6,644 nucleotides of DNA from Lysobacterales bacterium. Its GTDB lineage: Bacteria; Pseudomonadota; Gammaproteobacteria; Xanthomonadales; SZUA-36. Below are positions 5,250 to 6,644 of the stretch, piece by piece. Under the pieces are notes generated by a model. It ran no database searches, was not told the origin of the DNA, and saw nothing but the letters and a program-made list of their open reading frames with translations. A program made the translations under genes and the position numbers. Numbering within the stretch: the stretch's first letter is position 1; each line of letters starts with the position of its first letter. The stretch covers positions 1-6,644 of the forward strand of contig JAPHTE010000175.1 of the NCBI GenBank assembly GCA_026196445.1, written 5' to 3'.

Positions 5250-5633
5250 TCAATCCAGGAATTTCCATGTATCTGCCCCATCGAACTGCCTGATGGTGAC
5301 CGACTCCAGGAGCCCGGGTTCAAAGTTCCGCAGGTTTACTCCATGACGAGCGCCCGGCGCGGGTTCAAGCGGCTCCCAGTGGGTGATGATCCCGCAGGTC
5401 TTGCATCGAAAGTTCCTCAGGGTCCGATCACCCCAGATGTAGCTTTCCGTGTTCTCTGGGTGGCCCTGGATAATAACTGTTCCAAATTCATAATAGGCCC
5501 ATATCACTCCCGTACGCCGGCATAACGAGCAGTTGCAACTCGTCGCCGTTTCGGGCGCCGTCGGAAGCCTAAGGCGGACCGAGCCGCAATGGCATGAACC
5601 GTGCAGCGGTAGTGGGGTCTGTTCGTCATTCAT
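5250..5633 (-). CDS. GFA-family (Mss4-like) zinc protein
   Basis: The product belongs to the family of glutathione-dependent formaldehyde-activating enzyme (Gfa), which joins formaldehyde to glutathione in the founding member. Many members have other or unknown substrates, so the reaction is not assigned. From the ATG at 5633 it has 127 residues. The zinc-binding cysteines are all present: CHCG at 14-17, CNCSLC at 33-38 and CKTCG at 77-81. The outer pairs should form the structural zinc site and the middle triplet the catalytic one. A GTG at 5708 in the same frame would overlap the aldo/keto reductase by 28 bases, but its extra 25 residues do not look like the family. No strong ribosome site precedes either start. 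The gene follows the reductase by 47 bases and is followed by the attC-like site. Confidence 0.92.
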   Translation of the reverse strand: MNDEQTPLPLHGSCHCGSVRLRLPTAPETATSCNCSLCRRTGVIWAYYEFGTVIIQGHPENTESYIWGDRTLRNFRCKTCGIITHWEPLEPAPGARHGVNLRNFEPGLLESVTIRQFDGADTWKFLD

Positions 5634-5680
5634 ATGCACAGGTTCACAGGATGCGGTAGCTTGCAATTTTGCAGAACGAT

Positions 5681-6644
5681 CTACCCATTTATGCCCGCCA
5701 TACCCCACTCGTCGTAGCGCTCACCACGGACGCGATCTGCCAATGCATCCAGAGCAGCCTGCTCATCATAGGACAGTTTTACATCGTAGGCGCTGAGATT
5801 CGATTTGAGGTTTTTCAGTTTCGTCGTTCCCGTAAGGGCCATGATGTGTTCCCCACGTCCTATTACCCATGCAAGGGCAACCTGCGCCGGTGTACATGAC
5901 TTGTTCGACGCTACGGCTTCGATCTCACTAACGAGCGCCACGTTGGCAGTATAGGCGTCCCCCTGGTAACGCGGCGTTGTCAATCGCCAGTCGTCTTCAC
6001 CCAGAGTCTCTGTCTTGAACCGTCCCGTCAGCATACCCCTGCCGAGTGGTGAGTAGGCCACAAGAGATGCGCCGACTTCGATGCAGGCAGGAATGACATG
6101 AGTCTCGATATCCCGGCTGAAGATCGAATACTCCGATTGTACTGAGGAAATCGGATGTACCTTGGCTGCGCGGTGGATCGTTTCGCCGGATGCTTCGGAT
6201 AAGCCGATGGCGCGAATCTTGCCTTCGGTCACCAGTTCAGCCATTGCAGCGACAGTCTCCTCAATCGGTGTGTTCGGATCAACACGATGCAGGTAATAGA
6301 GATCAATCACGTCGGTACGTAGACGTTTCAGTGAACCTTCGACGGCACGCCTGCAGTTTTCACGCGAACCATCGAGACCGGTGAACTCACCCGTTACAAA
6401 GTCCCTTGTTGGCCCGAACTTAGTGGCAATGAAAACACGGTCGCGACGATCCTTGAACGCTTCGCCAAGAAGTGACTCATTTGCGCCGCCAATTCCATAC
6501 ATTTCTGCAGTATCGAAATGTTCGACCCCCAACTCTATTGCTTCATGCAGCAGTTTTACTGCAACACTCCGCTCCAAGGGCAGACCGTAAAACTCCGATA
6601 GGCCCATACAGCCAAGGCCAATCGTTGGCAATTCCCGCTCACTA
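5681..6644 (-). CDS. Aldo/keto reductase, 5' end outside the window
   Basis: This is an NAD(P)H-dependent oxidoreductase that reduces aldehydes or ketones; the natural substrate is unknown. Counting from the TTG at 6631, the tetrad is Asp40 and Tyr45 (FDTAEMYG), Lys71 (ATKFG) and His115 (YYLHRVD). SPLGRGMLTGRF (194-205) and GTTKLKNLKSN (268-278) are the cofactor-binding segments of the (beta/alpha)8 barrel. GLGCMGLSEFYG at the start is typical of the AKR group near YakC/AKR13. The frame stays open to the right edge (Ser-Glu-Arg-Glu before the TTG), and relatives begin about ten residues before this point. The TTG is therefore not the true start; the gene is truncated by the window and not broken. 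The stop is 47 bases before the GFA gene, and the two may be co-transcribed. Confidence 0.96.
   Translation of the reverse strand, partial: SERELPTIGLGCMGLSEFYGLPLERSVAVKLLHEAIELGVEHFDTAEMYGIGGANESLLGEAFKDRRDRVFIATKFGPTRDFVTGEFTGLDGSRENCRRAVEGSLKRLRTDVIDLYYLHRVDPNTPIEETVAAMAELVTEGKIRAIGLSEASGETIHRAAKVHPISSVQSEYSIFSRDIETHVIPACIEVGASLVAYSPLGRGMLTGRFKTETLGEDDWRLTTPRYQGDAYTANVALVSEIEAVASNKSCTPAQVALAWVIGRGEHIMALTGTTKLKNLKSNLSAYDVKLSYDEQAALDALADRVRGERYDEWGMAGING

Noticed and set aside
5634..5680. A further attC site between the aldo/keto reductase and GFA genes
   Set aside because: The 47-base gap has no GTTRRRY box and no suitable palindrome, so the GFA gene has no visible upstream cassette boundary.
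5250..5708. Longer GFA protein starting at GTG 5708
   Set aside because: The extra 25 residues lie partly inside the aldo/keto reductase gene and do not resemble the family; the ATG at 5633 gives the expected start shortly before the first Cys motif.

Overview
The window looks like a chromosomal segment from a respiring gammaproteobacterium. The main evidence is the gene order petA-petB-petC-sspA: the three cytochrome bc1 subunits followed directly by stringent starvation protein A. It is read leftwards and is divergent from a single-PDZ, membrane-anchored DegS/AlgW-type protease. The genus cannot be fixed from this sequence.

Left block (1-2718, minus strand) is the core respiratory operon. 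In transcription order it holds the Rieske iron-sulfur protein (2718-2122), cytochrome b (2122-878), cytochrome c1 (878-132) and the first 25 codons of sspA (77-1, cut by the window edge). The first three genes overlap as TAATG and TGATG, so translation is probably coupled and the complex subunits are made together. Together they form the quinol:cytochrome c oxidoreductase that passes electrons from ubiquinol to cytochrome c and pumps protons. A good sigma70-like promoter (2867-2895) and an inverted repeat (2794-2822) lie in the leader ahead of petA.

Middle (2992-4131, plus strand) is a periplasmic serine protease of the DegS/AlgW type, with an N-terminal anchor, an intact His-Asp-Ser triad and one PDZ domain.

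Right block (4176-6644, minus strand) is an accessory-looking set. In transcription order it holds an aldo/keto reductase (5' end outside the window), a GFA-family zinc protein, a small four-helix membrane protein of DoxX-like appearance, an unrecognised small membrane ORF (4511-4690) and a YciI-family protein. By hand count, 4381-5100 is about 48% GC, while two sampled 60-base lines of the protease gene are 67-72%. Between the GFA and DoxX-like genes lies a 100-base imperfect palindrome (5104-5203) with the layout of an integron attC site. A second, weaker candidate (4674-4738) overlaps the end of the DoxX-like gene. If these are real, part of this block is a small integron-type cassette cluster without an integrase in view. 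This is the most interesting hypothesis here, and it is not proven by the sequence alone.
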